NCBI RefSeq assembly: GCF_003123745.1 | Contig: NZ_QETB01000001.1 | Coordinates: 1 to 64,000 of the forward strand | DNA length: 64,000 nucleotides | Origin: Ancrocorticia populi | GTDB lineage: Bacteria > Actinomycetota > Actinomycetes > Actinomycetales > Actinomycetaceae | Direction of reading: 5' to 3' | Part shown: positions 37,101-46,109 of the stretch, in pieces | How positions within the stretch are numbered: position 1 is the stretch's first letter | Layout of the letters: each line of letters starts with the position of its first letter | Translations under genes and position numbers: made by a program | Notes under the pieces: generated by a model | What the model was told of the DNA's origin: nothing | Seen by the model: only the letters and a program-made list of their open reading frames with translations | The model's database searches: none

Positions 37101-39170
37101 GTGGCTGATGATGTCTCACAGGAATCCAGCAGTATTCTACCGGAAGTCTCCCATCACGTTGGACAAGTAGGCCCCGATCAATCCTACGATGCCTCGAACA
37201 TTACTGTTCTTGAGGGGTTGGAAGCCGTACGCAAGCGGCCAGGCATGTACATCGGATCTACCGGGGAGCGCGGGCTCCATCACCTCGTATATGAGGTTGT
37301 GGACAATTCGGTGGATGAGGCGCTGGCCGGGTACTGCGATCACATCGAAATCACAATCCTCGCCGATGGTGGAGTGCGCGTCTCGGATAACGGCCGTGGC
37401 ATCCCGGTGGACGATCATCCAACCGAGCATAGGCCGGCCGTTGAAGTAGTTATGACGGTGCTGCACGCTGGTGGAAAGTTCGGCCAAGGCGGTTACGCCG
37501 TGTCCGGCGGCCTGCACGGCGTGGGCGTATCCGTTGTGAACGCGCTGGCTTCCCGGATGGAGACCGAGGTTCGCCGCGATGGCTATGTTTGGCGAATTGC
37601 GTACGAGAACGGTATTCCTGTAGCTCCGCTCGAACGCGGAGAAACCACGGAGGAGACCGGAACAACGCAGACGTTCTGGGCCAACTCAGAGATCTTCGAA
37701 ACCATCGATTACGATTTCGAGACGCTGCGCAAGCGCTTCCACCAAATGTCCTTCCTGAATAAGGACCTTCGCATTACCCTGACCGATGAGCGGCCAACGG
37801 CCACCGCGGCAGGCGATGAAGTGACCGGGGATGAATCCGAGGAGAACGCGGAAGAGAAGTTCCGGAGCGTCTCCTACATGTATTCCGGTGGCCTGCTCGA
37901 TTACGTCAAGTACCTCAACACCACGAAGAAGACGGAGATCGTCAATCCGGACGTCATCTACTTCGAGGAAGAGGACACCAACACGCACATCGAGTGCGAG
38001 GTGGCGATGCAGTGGACCTCGGGCTACTCCGAGACGGTCAACACCTTCGCGAACACGATTAACACCACTGAGGGCGGCACCCACGAAGAGGGATTCCGCG
38101 CGGCCCTCACCTCCGTGATGAACCGCTACGCACGCGATCGCGGACTCCTCAAAGAAAAGGACCCCAACCTCTCGGGCGAGGATATTCGCGAAGGCCTCAC
38201 CGCCATTATTTCCGTGAAGCTTGGTAACCCTCAGTTCGAGGGTCAGACCAAGACCAAGCTAGGTAACACCGAGGCGCGAACCTTCGTCCAGCAGCAGATG
38301 GGTATTCACCTGACCGATTGGCTGGATGCCCACCCCAACGAAGCCAAGGACATTATCCGGAAGGCAACTCAGGCGTTCCAGGCCCGCGCTGCCGCGCGAA
38401 AGGCCCGTGAGGCTACGCGCCGCAAGAGCGTGCTCGAATCTGCGGCGATGCCCGGCAAGCTGAAGGACTGTACCTCCCGCAAGCCGGAAGAGTGCGAAAT
38501 CTTTATCGTGGAGGGTGATTCGGCCGGCGGTTCAGCCGTCAATGGCCGCGATCCCGAGCATCAGGCGATCATGCCGATTCGTGGCAAGATCCTGAATGTG
38601 GAGAAGGCGCGGTTGGACCGTGCGCTGGGATCGGACACAATCCAAAGCCTCATCACCGCGTTTGGCACGGGCATTGGTGATGATTTCGATATCTCCAAAC
38701 TGCGGTACCACAAGATCGTGTTCATGGCGGATGCGGACGTGGACGGCTCGCACATCGCCACGCTGCTCCTGACCCTCGTATACCGCTACATGCGGCCATT
38801 GATCGAAAACGGCCACGTATACTTGGCGATGCCGCCGCTCTACCGCATTAAGTGGGCGAACGCCCCACATGATTACGTGTTCTCGGACCGGGAGCGCGAT
38901 GACAAGCTGGCCGAAGGCAAGGCAAATGGACAGCGCCTCGTTAAGGACGAATCCCAGCGGATCCAACGTTACAAGGGTCTCGGTGAGATGAACGCCGAGG
39001 AGCTGTGGGAAACCACTATGGATCCTAGCTTCCGCACGCTCAAGCAAGTATCGATTGGTGAGGCCGCAGCAACCGACGAAACCTTCTCGGTTCTTATGGG
39101 CGAAGACGTAGAATCCCGCCGAACCTTTATCCAGCGCAACGCGCACGACGTCCGTTTCCTTGACATCTAA
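37101..39170 (+). CDS. gyrB: DNA gyrase subunit B
   Basis: ATPase subunit of gyrase, which supercoils DNA. GHKL ATPase domain: [33 protein letters not shown] and [17 protein letters not shown] (residues 40-100), [14 protein letters not shown] near 135. The Toprim domain has [20 protein letters not shown] near 470 and [10 protein letters not shown] near 545. Length 689 aa. The GTG start at 37101 is preceded by AAGGAG at 37086. A short -10-like TAGAAT lies at 36993. It is 12 bp ahead of gyrA. Confidence 0.97.
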   Translation: MADDVSQESSSILPEVSHHVGQVGPDQSYDASNITVLEGLEAVRKRPGMYIGSTGERGLHHLVYEVVDNSVDEALAGYCDHIEITILADGGVRVSDNGRGIPVDDHPTEHRPAVEVVMTVLHAGGKFGQGGYAVSGGLHGVGVSVVNALASRMETEVRRDGYVWRIAYENGIPVAPLERGETTEETGTTQTFWANSEIFETIDYDFETLRKRFHQMSFLNKDLRITLTDERPTATAAGDEVTGDESEENAEEKFRSVSYMYSGGLLDYVKYLNTTKKTEIVNPDVIYFEEEDTNTHIECEVAMQWTSGYSETVNTFANTINTTEGGTHEEGFRAALTSVMNRYARDRGLLKEKDPNLSGEDIREGLTAIISVKLGNPQFEGQTKTKLGNTEARTFVQQQMGIHLTDWLDAHPNEAKDIIRKATQAFQARAAARKAREATRRKSVLESAAMPGKLKDCTSRKPEECEIFIVEGDSAGGSAVNGRDPEHQAIMPIRGKILNVEKARLDRALGSDTIQSLITAFGTGIGDDFDISKLRYHKIVFMADADVDGSHIATLLLTLVYRYMRPLIENGHVYLAMPPLYRIKWANAPHDYVFSDRERDDKLAEGKANGQRLVKDESQRIQRYKGLGEMNAEELWETTMDPSFRTLKQVSIGEAAATDETFSVLMGEDVESRRTFIQRNAHDVRFLDI

Positions 39171-39182
39171 GGCTGATAATCC

Positions 39183-41816
39183 GTGAGTGATGAAGTGAAT
39201 ACCCCAAGTACCTATAACCACGGCAACATCATGGACGTGGATCTCCAACGGGAGATGGAAAAGTCCTATCTGGACTACGCGATGTCCGTGATCATTGGCC
39301 GTGCGCTACCAGATGTTCGTGATGGCATGAAGCCGGTTCACCGCCGAGTGCTCTACGCGATGTATGACGGTGGCTACCGGCCCGAGAACTCCTTCTCCAA
39401 GTCCGCAAAGGTTGTTGGAGACGTCATGGGCCACTACCATCCCCATGGCGATAGTGCGATCTACGATACGATGGCTCGGCTAACCCAACCGTGGTCAATG
39501 CGTTATCCACTTGTTTCCGGGCAGGGTAACTTCGGAACCCCTGGCGATTTGGGTCCCGCTGCTCCCCGATACACCGAGGCCCGCATGGCACCGTTGGCCA
39601 TGGAGATGGTACGTGACATCAAAGAGGACACGGTAGATTTCGAACCGAACTACGATGGCTCAATCCAAGAGCCAACGGTCCTGACCTCCCGCTTCCCGAA
39701 CCTACTGGTTAACGGCTCTGAGGGTATCGCCGTGGGCATGGCCACCCGTATCCCGCCACACAACCTCCGTGAGGTCACTGAGGGCGTGCAGTGGTACTTG
39801 CAGCACCCGGATGCCAGCAAGGAAGAGCTGCTGGGCGAACTGATGCGGCGTATCAAGGGACCGGACTTCCCCACAGGCGCCACGATCCTTGGCACGCGGG
39901 GCATTGAGGATATGTACCGGACCGGCCATGGTTCGATCACCCAGCGCTCAGTGGTTGAGGTTGATGAGATCAACAACCGCCAATGCCTGGTGATCTCCGA
40001 TCTGCCGTATCAGGTAAATCCCGATCGTCTTCTAGACCGCATGGTAGAAGGCATCCGCGACGGTCGGCTCCCCGGTATCGCGGACATCAGGGATGAGACG
40101 TCGGGCCGTGCGGGGCAGCGTATCGTCGTCGTCCTAAAACGCGACGCAGTCGCGAAGGTAGTACTCAACAACCTCTATAAGCACACCCAACTTCAGAACA
40201 ACTTCCCCGCGAACATGCTCGCGCTCGTGGATGGTGTTCCGCGGACGCTTTCGCTGGACGGGTTCGTGCGGCACTGGGTTACCCACCAACTTGAGGTGAT
40301 TCGGCGGAGGACCGAGTACCGGCTGCGTGAGGCCGAGAAGAGGCTTCACATTCTGGAGGGCTACCTCAAGGCTCTCGACATGCTGGACGAGGTAATCGCC
40401 CTGATCCGGCGGTCCCCAACAGTTGATTCCGCGCGTACCGGATTGATGGAGCTCCTAGAAATCGACGAGCTCCAGGCGAACGCGATTCTGGAGATGCAGC
40501 TCCGCCGCCTCGCCGCGCTCGAGCGGCAGAAGATCATGGACGAGTACAACGAAAAGCTCGCTCAGGTTGAGGATTACCGGGATATCATCGCGAGGGAAGA
40601 GCGCCAGCTCGAAATTATCTCTAACGAGCTCCAGACGATCGCTGATAAGTACGGGGACGATCGCCGCACCACCATCCTCCCCTTCGATGGGGAGATGAGC
40701 GTGGAGGATCTCATTCCTGAGGAGGACGTTGTTATCACCATTACGAGGGGCGGCTTCGTCAAGCGTACCAAGGCGAGTGAGTACCGGGCCCAGCATCGTG
40801 GTGGTAAGGGTATTCGCGGGGCCCAGCTTAGGGGCGACGACGTCGTAGAGCACTTTGGCGTAGCCTCCACTCACGATTGGCAGCTGTTCTTCACGAACCT
40901 CGGGCGCGTGTACCGTGCAAAGGGCTATGAGCTTCCGGAGGGCGGGCGCGACGCTAAGGGGCAGCACGTAGCGAATCTCCTAGCGTTCCAGCCGGGGGAG
41001 AACATCGCCTCAACTATCACACTCAAGGACTACCATCAGGCCGATTATCTGGTTCTGGCAACCTCGGACGGCCGGGTCAAGAAGACGCGGCTTTCCGATT
41101 ACGATTCCGCACGGGCCGCCGGGCTAATCGCGATCCGGCTGGGCGAGCACGTTGATGGCTCTACGGATCAGGTGGTGGCGGCATCGCTGGTCAACGAGGG
41201 AGATGACATCATTCTCGTGTCCCGGAAGGGCCAGTCTTTGCGGTTCACGGCCACCGATGCGGCGCTTCGCCCCATGGGGCGCGCCTCTCAGGGCGTGACG
41301 GGAATGAAGTTCCGGGATGGGGATTCCTTGCTAGCGATGCAGGTGATCAGGCCCGATTCCCAGGTATTTGTTGTGACCGAGGGCGGTTTCGCCAAGCGTA
41401 CACAGGTGGATGAGTACCGTGTTCAGGGCCGTGGCGGCTTGGGCATCAAGGTGGCCAAGCTGACCGAGGCGCGCGGCGACCTAGTGGGTGCCCTCATCAC
41501 CGAGCCCGGCGAAGAAGTTCTGTGCATCATGGAATCCGGCAAGGTGACGCGATCCTCCGTGGACGAAGTAGGCATCACCGGGCGTAATACCCAGGGTGTG
41601 ACATTCACGAGGCCCGATGAATCCGACCGAATCATCGCGATTGCACGCAACGTTGAAACTCAACTGGAAGAAGAGCTTGAGAACTCAGCTCTTGAGGTTG
41701 AGCCCGCAAATGTGGAGAATCAACCTGAGAATACGGACATGGACGATTCGCAGACGGTAATCTCTGAGGGGAACGACCAGTTCACCGAAAGCAATGCGGA
41801 TAGAACAACGGAGTGA
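39183..41816 (+). CDS. gyrA: DNA gyrase subunit A
   Basis: Breakage-reunion subunit. Catalytic tyrosine lies in [11 protein letters not shown] near residue 130; the quinolone-resistance region has [22 protein letters not shown] (81-102) with Ser and Asp at the usual contact positions, so no resistance mutation is evident. The C-terminal beta-pinwheel includes the GyrA box QRGGKG-like sequence ([10 protein letters not shown] near 540). The last 60 residues are acidic (Glu/Asp/Asn). Length 877 aa; GTG start. Confidence 0.97.
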   Translation: MSDEVNTPSTYNHGNIMDVDLQREMEKSYLDYAMSVIIGRALPDVRDGMKPVHRRVLYAMYDGGYRPENSFSKSAKVVGDVMGHYHPHGDSAIYDTMARLTQPWSMRYPLVSGQGNFGTPGDLGPAAPRYTEARMAPLAMEMVRDIKEDTVDFEPNYDGSIQEPTVLTSRFPNLLVNGSEGIAVGMATRIPPHNLREVTEGVQWYLQHPDASKEELLGELMRRIKGPDFPTGATILGTRGIEDMYRTGHGSITQRSVVEVDEINNRQCLVISDLPYQVNPDRLLDRMVEGIRDGRLPGIADIRDETSGRAGQRIVVVLKRDAVAKVVLNNLYKHTQLQNNFPANMLALVDGVPRTLSLDGFVRHWVTHQLEVIRRRTEYRLREAEKRLHILEGYLKALDMLDEVIALIRRSPTVDSARTGLMELLEIDELQANAILEMQLRRLAALERQKIMDEYNEKLAQVEDYRDIIAREERQLEIISNELQTIADKYGDDRRTTILPFDGEMSVEDLIPEEDVVITITRGGFVKRTKASEYRAQHRGGKGIRGAQLRGDDVVEHFGVASTHDWQLFFTNLGRVYRAKGYELPEGGRDAKGQHVANLLAFQPGENIASTITLKDYHQADYLVLATSDGRVKKTRLSDYDSARAAGLIAIRLGEHVDGSTDQVVAASLVNEGDDIILVSRKGQSLRFTATDAALRPMGRASQGVTGMKFRDGDSLLAMQVIRPDSQVFVVTEGGFAKRTQVDEYRVQGRGGLGIKVAKLTEARGDLVGALITEPGEEVLCIMESGKVTRSSVDEVGITGRNTQGVTFTRPDESDRIIAIARNVETQLEEELENSALEVEPANVENQPENTDMDDSQTVISEGNDQFTESNADRTTE

Positions 41817-42052
41817 AGATGAACGCTAAGCACAAGAAGGACGAAAGCGCCGAGATCGCTGAAGAATCCCGCGAATACGAGGGTCCCACTGGCCTTCCAG
41901 TTGCGGCTGGCGGATCAAAGGAAGGTAACCGGGGGCCGAGCGGCCTGCCCGAGTACGCTGGTGGCGCCCATAAGGGCCAAGCTGGCGCGAGCGGTTTGCC
42001 TAAGGCTGCCGGCGGGCACGAGGATGAGGAATCAGAGGAAGACGGCGAATAG
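41813..42052 (+). CDS. Small acidic protein with three G-x-S-G-L-P-type repeats
   Basis: A 79-residue hydrophilic peptide I do not recognise. It contains three copies of an 11-residue unit: [22 protein letters not shown] and [11 protein letters not shown], about 17-18 residues apart, separated by charged spacers (SKEGNR, AHKGQ). The ends are acidic and Lys-rich, with no membrane segment or signal. The start (GTG AAG ATG) overlaps the gyrA stop, so it is probably cotranslated with gyrA; ATG at 41819 is an alternative. The repeat pattern and frame-length conservation suggest a real gene. Confidence 0.65.
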   Translation: MKMNAKHKKDESAEIAEESREYEGPTGLPVAAGGSKEGNRGPSGLPEYAGGAHKGQAGASGLPKAAGGHEDEESEEDGE

Positions 42053-42107
42053 GCCCTCTTGACGCCACATGAGTGGCGCAAGTGGAGGCCCTAGCTACGG
42101 AGAATTA

Positions 42108-42677
42108 ATGAGCGAAGAACAGAAGCAGTCCCCAAACAGCCCCGAAGCGAGCTCACCTGAAGAGGTAAAGCCCGCAGCTGGCGGCGATGGTGGCAACGCA
42201 ACGGCAAGTACCACTCAGATGCCTCCGCAGGCGGCGGTTCCTCAGGGTGGGAGCTCACAGGGCAACGTAGCTGGGGCCTCAGCGCCAAGCGTTGGCGCGC
42301 CTCAGAAGCGCTCTGTTGGCCTACGGCGTATCCGGATGACCATCTCCAAGGTGGATATCATGTCCGCCGTGAAGCTTGGGTTCCTGCTATCCGTGGTGTT
42401 CGCGTTCATGGTTGTTATTGCCATGGCCATCATCTGGTTCGTGCTGGACGGCATCCACGTGTTCTCGCAGCTTCAGGGGCTTCTGGAAACCCTGAATTCG
42501 GCGGCACTACTTGAATTCATGCAGTATCTGGAGTTCGGGCGTTGGATGAGTTTCGCTGTGATCATCGCGATTCTGGACGTTGTGCTGCTGACGGCGCTGA
42601 GCGCTGTTGGGGCACTCGTATACAACCTCATCAGCTCGCTCGTGGGTGGGCTGCGTATATCGGTCACTGACGAATAG
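42108..42677 (+). CDS. DUF3566 membrane protein
   Basis: Actinobacterial DUF3566 protein, found after gyrA in most Actinobacteria (CwsA-associated locus in mycobacteria); function unknown. A disordered Pro/Gln/Ser/Ala-rich N-terminus of about 80 residues is followed by two membrane segments (LGFLLSVVFAFMVVIAMAII and FAVIIAILDVVLLTALSAVG) and ends in the family signature LVYNLISSLVGGLRISVTDE. The start at 42108 follows GGAG; an in-frame ATG at 42069 would add 13 residues. Confidence 0.88.
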   Translation: MSEEQKQSPNSPEASSPEEVKPAAGGDGGNATASTTQMPPQAAVPQGGSSQGNVAGASAPSVGAPQKRSVGLRRIRMTISKVDIMSAVKLGFLLSVVFAFMVVIAMAIIWFVLDGIHVFSQLQGLLETLNSAALLEFMQYLEFGRWMSFAVIIAILDVVLLTALSAVGALVYNLISSLVGGLRISVTDE

Positions 42678-42770
42678 TGATTCCTGTCGCGTTGCTGCTG
42701 CCCGTTTGGACATCCGAAGATCGGGTGTTGTAATCTAATTCGGCACCCTAAAGGGAGCACCGCGATGCGC

Positions 42771-42844
42771 GGGCCTATAGCTCAGTTGGTTAGAGCGCAG
42801 ACCTGATAAGTCTGAGGTCGATGGTTCGAGTCCATCTAGGCCCA
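42771..42844 (+). tRNA. tRNA-Ile (GAT)
   Basis: GGGCCTATAGCTCAGTTGGT start, anticodon GAT in loop CTGATAA, T-arm GGTTCGAGTCC, and acceptor closing with TAGGCCC. A 74-nt cloverleaf with all arms. Position after gyrA is standard in Actinobacteria. CCA is not encoded, consistent with the cca gene in the window. Confidence 0.97.
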
Positions 42845-42915
42845 CGGTGAAGGAATCAACCAAGGTTGAGACCTCATTCGTTTCGCTTTGAGAAACGGGA
42901 ACGGAGAGAGGAAAC

Positions 42916-43035
42916 ATGAAAAAGTTTCTGATCATCGCACTAACAGCGATTGCAGGTTATGCTGGCTGGCTCGAATACCAGCGCAGGACCCAAGATCGCG
43001 CAGTGTGGAACGAAGTTACCGATCCTATCGCGTAA
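42916..43035 (+). CDS. DLW-39-like micropeptide
   Basis: A 39-residue peptide, MKKFLIIALTAIAGYAGWLE then YQRRTQDRAVWNEVTDPIA, preceded by AGAGAGGAAAC. Length, the single N-terminal hydrophobic helix, and position between tRNA-Ile and tRNA-Ala match the actinobacterial DLW-39 family, whose function is unknown. The C-terminus reads TDPIA where the family name refers to a DLW ending. Confidence 0.75.
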   Translation: MKKFLIIALTAIAGYAGWLEYQRRTQDRAVWNEVTDPIA

Positions 43036-43040
43036 CACAC

Positions 43041-43113
43041 GGGGCTATGGCGCAGCTGGTAGCGCATCTGCTTTGCAAGCAGAGGGTCAGGGGTTCGAGT
43101 CCCCTTAGCTCCA
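43041..43113 (+). tRNA. tRNA-Ala (TGC), integration target
   Basis: GGGGCTATGGCGCAGCTGGT start, anticodon TGC in CTTTGCAAG, T-arm GGTTCGAGTCC and acceptor TAGCTCC plus discriminator A. Its last 17 bases begin a 19-bp sequence repeated at 50184-50202, so an island has integrated at the 3' end and left the tRNA whole. Confidence 0.97.
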
Positions 43114-43115
43114 CA
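43097..43115 (+). repeat. attL of the arsenic island
   Basis: GAGTCCCCTTAGCTCCACA, the tRNA-Ala 3' end, is repeated exactly at 50184-50202. It marks the left boundary of the inserted segment. Confidence 0.85.
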
Positions 43116-43130
43116 AAAGATGAGAAATTC

Positions 43131-43168
43131 GAAGCTTGCCCCGCCTGATGGCGGGGCAGCTTCGTTTT
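43131..43168 (+). terminator. Intrinsic terminator after tRNA-Ala, inside the island
   Basis: A 14-bp stem (GAAGC plus TTGCCCCGCC pairing with GGCGGGGCA plus GCTTC, one T bulge, TGAT loop) is followed by GTTTTC. It lies immediately inside the island, so the element brings a terminator for the interrupted tRNA transcript. On the - strand it would also end the adjacent open frame. Confidence 0.75.
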
Positions 43169-43561
43169 CGTGCCCAGATCGGGCGGCTGTATGACCCTGG
43201 CCTGGGCAATCGTCACGCCGACGGCATCTGTGGGGACGTAGTCAACGTGGCCTTCGTCGTCGAGCTTCTCCTTCTGGGTGTTCAGGAGCGCGCGTTCGTC
43301 GTCGGTGGTGGCTTCGAGCAGATCGAAGACGACGCGGACGATGGTGCGCAGCTGAGAGATCCCGGGCAGGCCGGAGTCGTTGGGGCTGATGTCGATGTCC
43401 ATGGGCAGCAGGGCGGGCAGCTGGACAAGTGCGGATGCGAGGTCGTTCACGATGAACTCCCGAAGATCAGAACCACCCCGGGTGGGCGGCAGCCGAGGAA
43501 CATGGTCGACCAGCAGGTGCACGGGTGCTCCCGGGGCTTGGAATGAGGGCATCGTCGTCAC
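43139..43561 (-). CDS. Hypothetical protein, probably truncated by the island edge
   Basis: An open frame on the - strand runs from 43561 (GTG; ATG at 43552) into the terminator and tRNA-Ala, so only about the first 140 residues could be original. Segments such as DLREFIVNDLASALVQLPAL and SQLRTIVRVVFDLLEATTDD look like ordinary protein, while the part past about 43140 is tRNA antisense. I do not recognise it. It lies downstream of the DUF6112 remnant on the same strand and may belong to the same transfer module. The 3' limit given is approximate and does not mark a stop codon. Confidence 0.35.
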
Positions 43562-43748
43562 CTACGATGGGAACGTTGACTGCTGCGGCTGAATCAGCGG
43601 GTGACAGCGTGTCGCTCGTAGCGCTGTGTCCGAGGGCCGAAGCACGTAGTCTTCGCTGTCCTGTGTCTGATGCCAGGGGAGGTCAGGAGGCGGCCAACGC
43701 CCTTGCGTGAGTCCTGTCCTTGAACCCGACTGAAAGGAACCCGCATCC

Positions 43749-44015
43749 CTAGAGTTGTTCGGCGAGCTGGATGAGCCAGTTGATCTAGGCGACTCCGGCC
43801 CCTGCAAGCACCGCGGCGCCCAAGGCGACGAGGACGCCTGCGCAGGATTTCGTGGCGACGCTGGTGTTCCCGGTGCTGCTGGCGATGGCCCAGATGATGG
43901 CGGAGACGATGATCATGAGGACCGTGATGACCAAAACGATGGTTAGGGCGGCGCCGATGACCGTCTTGAGGCCGCCGATGCCGGACAGGCCGTCGAAGTT
44001 GGGGAACTCGTTCAT
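43749..44015 (-). pseudogene. DUF6112-type conjugation protein with a nonsense codon
   Basis: The frame begins MNEFPNFDGLSGIGGLKTVI and has two membrane segments (TIVLVITVLMIIVSAIIWAI and a second ending LVALGAAVLAGAGVA), matching the small DUF6112 proteins of actinobacterial integrative conjugative elements. A TAG at 43785-43787 interrupts it; the same frame continues INWLIQLAEQL to a stop at 43749. From memory the family has Trp at this point, so TGG to TAG is the simplest explanation. It is the clearest remnant of a transfer module here. Confidence 0.65.
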
Positions 44016-44154
44016 CACAGGGCTCCCACCGGCATGGTCGGATGATCGAAGTACCGGAATGGCCGGGATTCCGAGCTTCGATGAAGCCGGGTCTGTGGTG
44101 AGCTTCATGCGGTGCAGGTGCGTCGAGCGCACCCGCGGCAGTACGGGTCAGGCG

Positions 44155-44556
44155 TTAGGTGAGCTGGGTGATGAGGTCGCGGACGCGGGTCTCGATCTGG
44201 TCGCGGATGCCGCGCACGGCCTCGATGGGCTGGCCGGCGGGGTCGTCGAGCTTCCAGTCCTCGTAGCGTTTGCCGGGGAAGAATGGGCAGGCGTCGCCGC
44301 AGCCCATGGTGATGACGACATCGGCGGCTTGAACGGCGTCGGTGGTGAGCACTTTGGGTTGTTCGGCGGTGATGTCGATACCAACCTCGGCCATGACCTC
44401 GACCGCTGCGGGGTTGATCTGCTCGGCGGGGATGGAGCCGGCGGAGCGAACCTCGATCGTGTCGCCCGCGTGGTGGCGGAGGTATCCTGCAGCGATCTGG
44501 GAGCGTCCGGCGTTGTGGACGCAGACGAACAGGACGGTCGGCTTGCGGTTGGTCAT
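44155..44556 (-). CDS. arsC: Arsenate reductase (low-molecular-weight phosphatase fold)
   Basis: Reduces arsenate to arsenite. The phosphatase P-loop CVHNAGR (residues 12-18) holds the nucleophilic Cys, and MGCGDACPFFPGKRYEDW near 84-101 carries the further cysteines and catalytic Asp. The 133-residue length is normal for the LMW-PTP type, thioredoxin- or mycothiol-dependent in Actinobacteria. The start at 44556 overlaps the stop of the deleted acr3 gene by 4 bp (ATGA), the usual acr3-arsC coupling. A longer open frame upstream is antisense-like and not part of the gene. Confidence 0.9.
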   Translation of the reverse strand: MTNRKPTVLFVCVHNAGRSQIAAGYLRHHAGDTIEVRSAGSIPAEQINPAAVEVMAEVGIDITAEQPKVLTTDAVQAADVVITMGCGDACPFFPGKRYEDWKLDDPAGQPIEAVRGIRDQIETRVRDLITQLT

Positions 44557-45029
44557 GACGGGCTCGATTCTGCTGAGTGCGGATTGGTGTGGAACCAGCG
44601 TCGGGCGGTCCAGAGGGAGACGTAGCCGAGGCTGAGACGCTTGTCGAGGGTGAGGCCGGTGCGGTACTCGGGCAGGTCCGACAGCAGCAGCCACGCCAGG
44701 GCGAACATCACCGCCGGGCCGAGCAGCCAGTTCAGCACCAGCGATAAGAGCAGGAGGCGTGTGTCGCTGGTGACGGCGGCGATCTTGTCGTAGCGGACCT
44801 TCGCCAGTACTGGATACATCATCACCAGCAGTCCGAGTCCGATCGGCACCGAGATACCGCCGACCTCTAGGCGGGTGAGTAGGTCGGAGACGCCGGGGAC
44901 GAGCCGGCCCAGCAGCAGGCCGACGAGTATTGCCAGCCCGATCCAGGCCGGCAGCCAGCGGTCGAGTGTCGAGAGACGCGCCCTTGTCATGACGGCGGTG
45001 GGCTCGGTCGGTGGTCGGGTCGCGGTCAT
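44553..45029 (-). pseudogene. acr3: ACR3 arsenite permease, internally deleted (copy 1)
   Basis: The 158-codon frame has the N-terminal part of ACR3 (LDRWLPAWIGLAILVGLLLG, YPVLAKVRYDKIAAV, LVLNWLLGPAVMFALAWLLL, DLPEYRTGL) and then jumps to what looks like its last 25-30 residues (GYVSLWTARRWF onward). Normal ACR3 proteins have about 350-370 residues and ten membrane helices, so about 200 residues including the catalytic Cys region are gone. The reading frame stays open and keeps the ATGA overlap with arsC. A working pump is not expected. Confidence 0.8.
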
Positions 45030-45068
45030 CGGCTACCTGTTCAGGCTCGGGGGTTTCGTCGGCCGGGG

Positions 45069-45362
45069 TCAGGCGGTGGGCTTGGTGGCGCGGACGATGG
45101 CGGCGTGCATCCCGTCGGCATCGTTCAGGTCGTAGAGGCCCGCGCCGAAGCCTCGCTCGGCCGGCGTGGTGTCGCCGCAGCACGAGCCCTCGCTGGCCGG
45201 CCGGGTGGTGTCGCGGTCGGCGGGCTGGCCGCCGCAGCAGGAGGTTCCGCAGCAGGCGTCCTCGACCAGCAGGTCGGCGTTGCGGGTGCCGGACTTCACC
45301 GCGGTCGCGGCATGGGCGTAGCGGGCGCGGACCTGCTCGCGCAGTTCGGTGTTCTCGCTCAT
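45069..45362 (-). pseudogene. arsM: Arsenite methyltransferase ArsM, internally deleted
   Basis: The 97-residue frame starts MSENTELREQVRARYAHAAT and has the Cys-rich segment CCGTSCCGG typical of the ArsM N-terminus, through GAGLYD. It then continues DADGMHAAIVRATKP, which resembles the ArsM C-terminus. The whole AdoMet-binding and catalytic part (roughly 180-200 residues in a normal enzyme) is missing, yet the frame stays open. It lies just upstream of the deleted acr3, on the same strand. Confidence 0.75.
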
Positions 45363-45398
45363 GATGTGTGCTCCGTTCATATCGTTGGATCGGGTCAT

Positions 45399-45432
45399 AT
45401 TGATGATGGTCAATGCATCGACAGATGTCAAT
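45399..45432. promoter_or_regulatory. ArsR-type operator candidates between arsM and arsR remnants
   Basis: Two dyads lie in the divergent spacer: ATTGA/TCAAT at 45399-45414 and CATC-GACA-GATG at 45416-45427, followed by TCAAT. On the - strand this reads TTGACATCTGTCGATG, like ArsR/SmtB operators of Actinobacteria. Confidence 0.5.
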
Positions 45433-45453
45433 ACGTCGGGTAGTGTCGCGGGC

Positions 45454-45537
45454 ATGACGACTTCGCTGCCGCTGCTGACCACGACCGATGCCGGTGCGTG
45501 CTGCGCGCCAACGAGGTGCCCTCGCGGAACAACCTGA
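45454..45537 (+). pseudogene. arsR: ArsR repressor remnant (N-terminus only)
   Basis: The frame MTTSLPLLTTTDAGACCAP matches the start of actinobacterial ArsR proteins, which begin with this leader and a CCAP metal-binding motif. After about 19 residues the match ends and the frame stops within 8 codons, so the winged helix is lost. It is divergent from arsM, the usual arrangement. Confidence 0.55.
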
Positions 45538-46109
45538 ACTTCAAGCACATGTAGGCCACGGGCTCCACGATCTGGTCGAACACCTTTGTCTCAACATGGA
45601 GCGGCCCAGGTGCCCGCTCACGGACATTCCCACGGTCATCGGAAAGCGTGTGTCCCACCTCCTCTTTGTCTCGTTACTGAGCGATATTATGTCCGACTAG
45701 TCGCATCGCGCCTATCCCGATTCGAACGGGCCATAAACATCTTGACTCTGCATGTGGAGGGTCGGATGAGAGCCACTGAACTACTTCTAGTGCAGTTCGC
45801 CATCAGGCTCTAAGAGATCGGCCAGATTATCAGTTTGATAATCTATGTGATCAACACGCGATTCATCGGCGACCATGCAAGCCTGAAGCAGTTCCCATAT
45901 AGACGCCGATGAGAACCTCTTTCCGTGATGATCAATCGATTTCACGTCCGGGGATATCACAAGGATAGATGCACTTCATTGAACTAATTGTGATACGTAA
46001 TCCAGCGCATTCCTTCGTTGGATAAATGACGATGAGGCCGTCCGGAATTGAGTATTCCTGGGCAGCCTCATTGTCATGCATCTCCTTGGAGTGGGAATTC
46101 AGTTGTCTC
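45538..46109. other. Gap without a recognisable gene inside the island
   Basis: AT-richer than its surroundings. The only frame of note is a 66-codon one on the - strand (45932-46132, overlapping the arsA end) with no known match. A tRNA-like D-arm/T-arm pair appears near 45700-45790 but does not close a cloverleaf. It probably contains scars of the deletion that removed most of arsR. Confidence 0.5.

Noticed and set aside
43136-43759. + strand frames inside the island's left end
   Set aside because: Val/Gly/Asp-rich composition is typical of the antisense of a real - strand gene; no start signal.
44155-45183. A 342-codon frame containing arsC
   Set aside because: Only the last 133 codons are ArsC; the upstream part is an Arg/Pro-rich antisense-like frame across acr3 and arsM remnants.
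45690-45795. tRNA-like signals on the - strand (AGTAGTTCAGTGG and CCCGTTCGAATCGGG)
   Set aside because: The acceptor and anticodon stems do not pair, so no cloverleaf forms; at most a vestige. A tRNAscan run would settle it.
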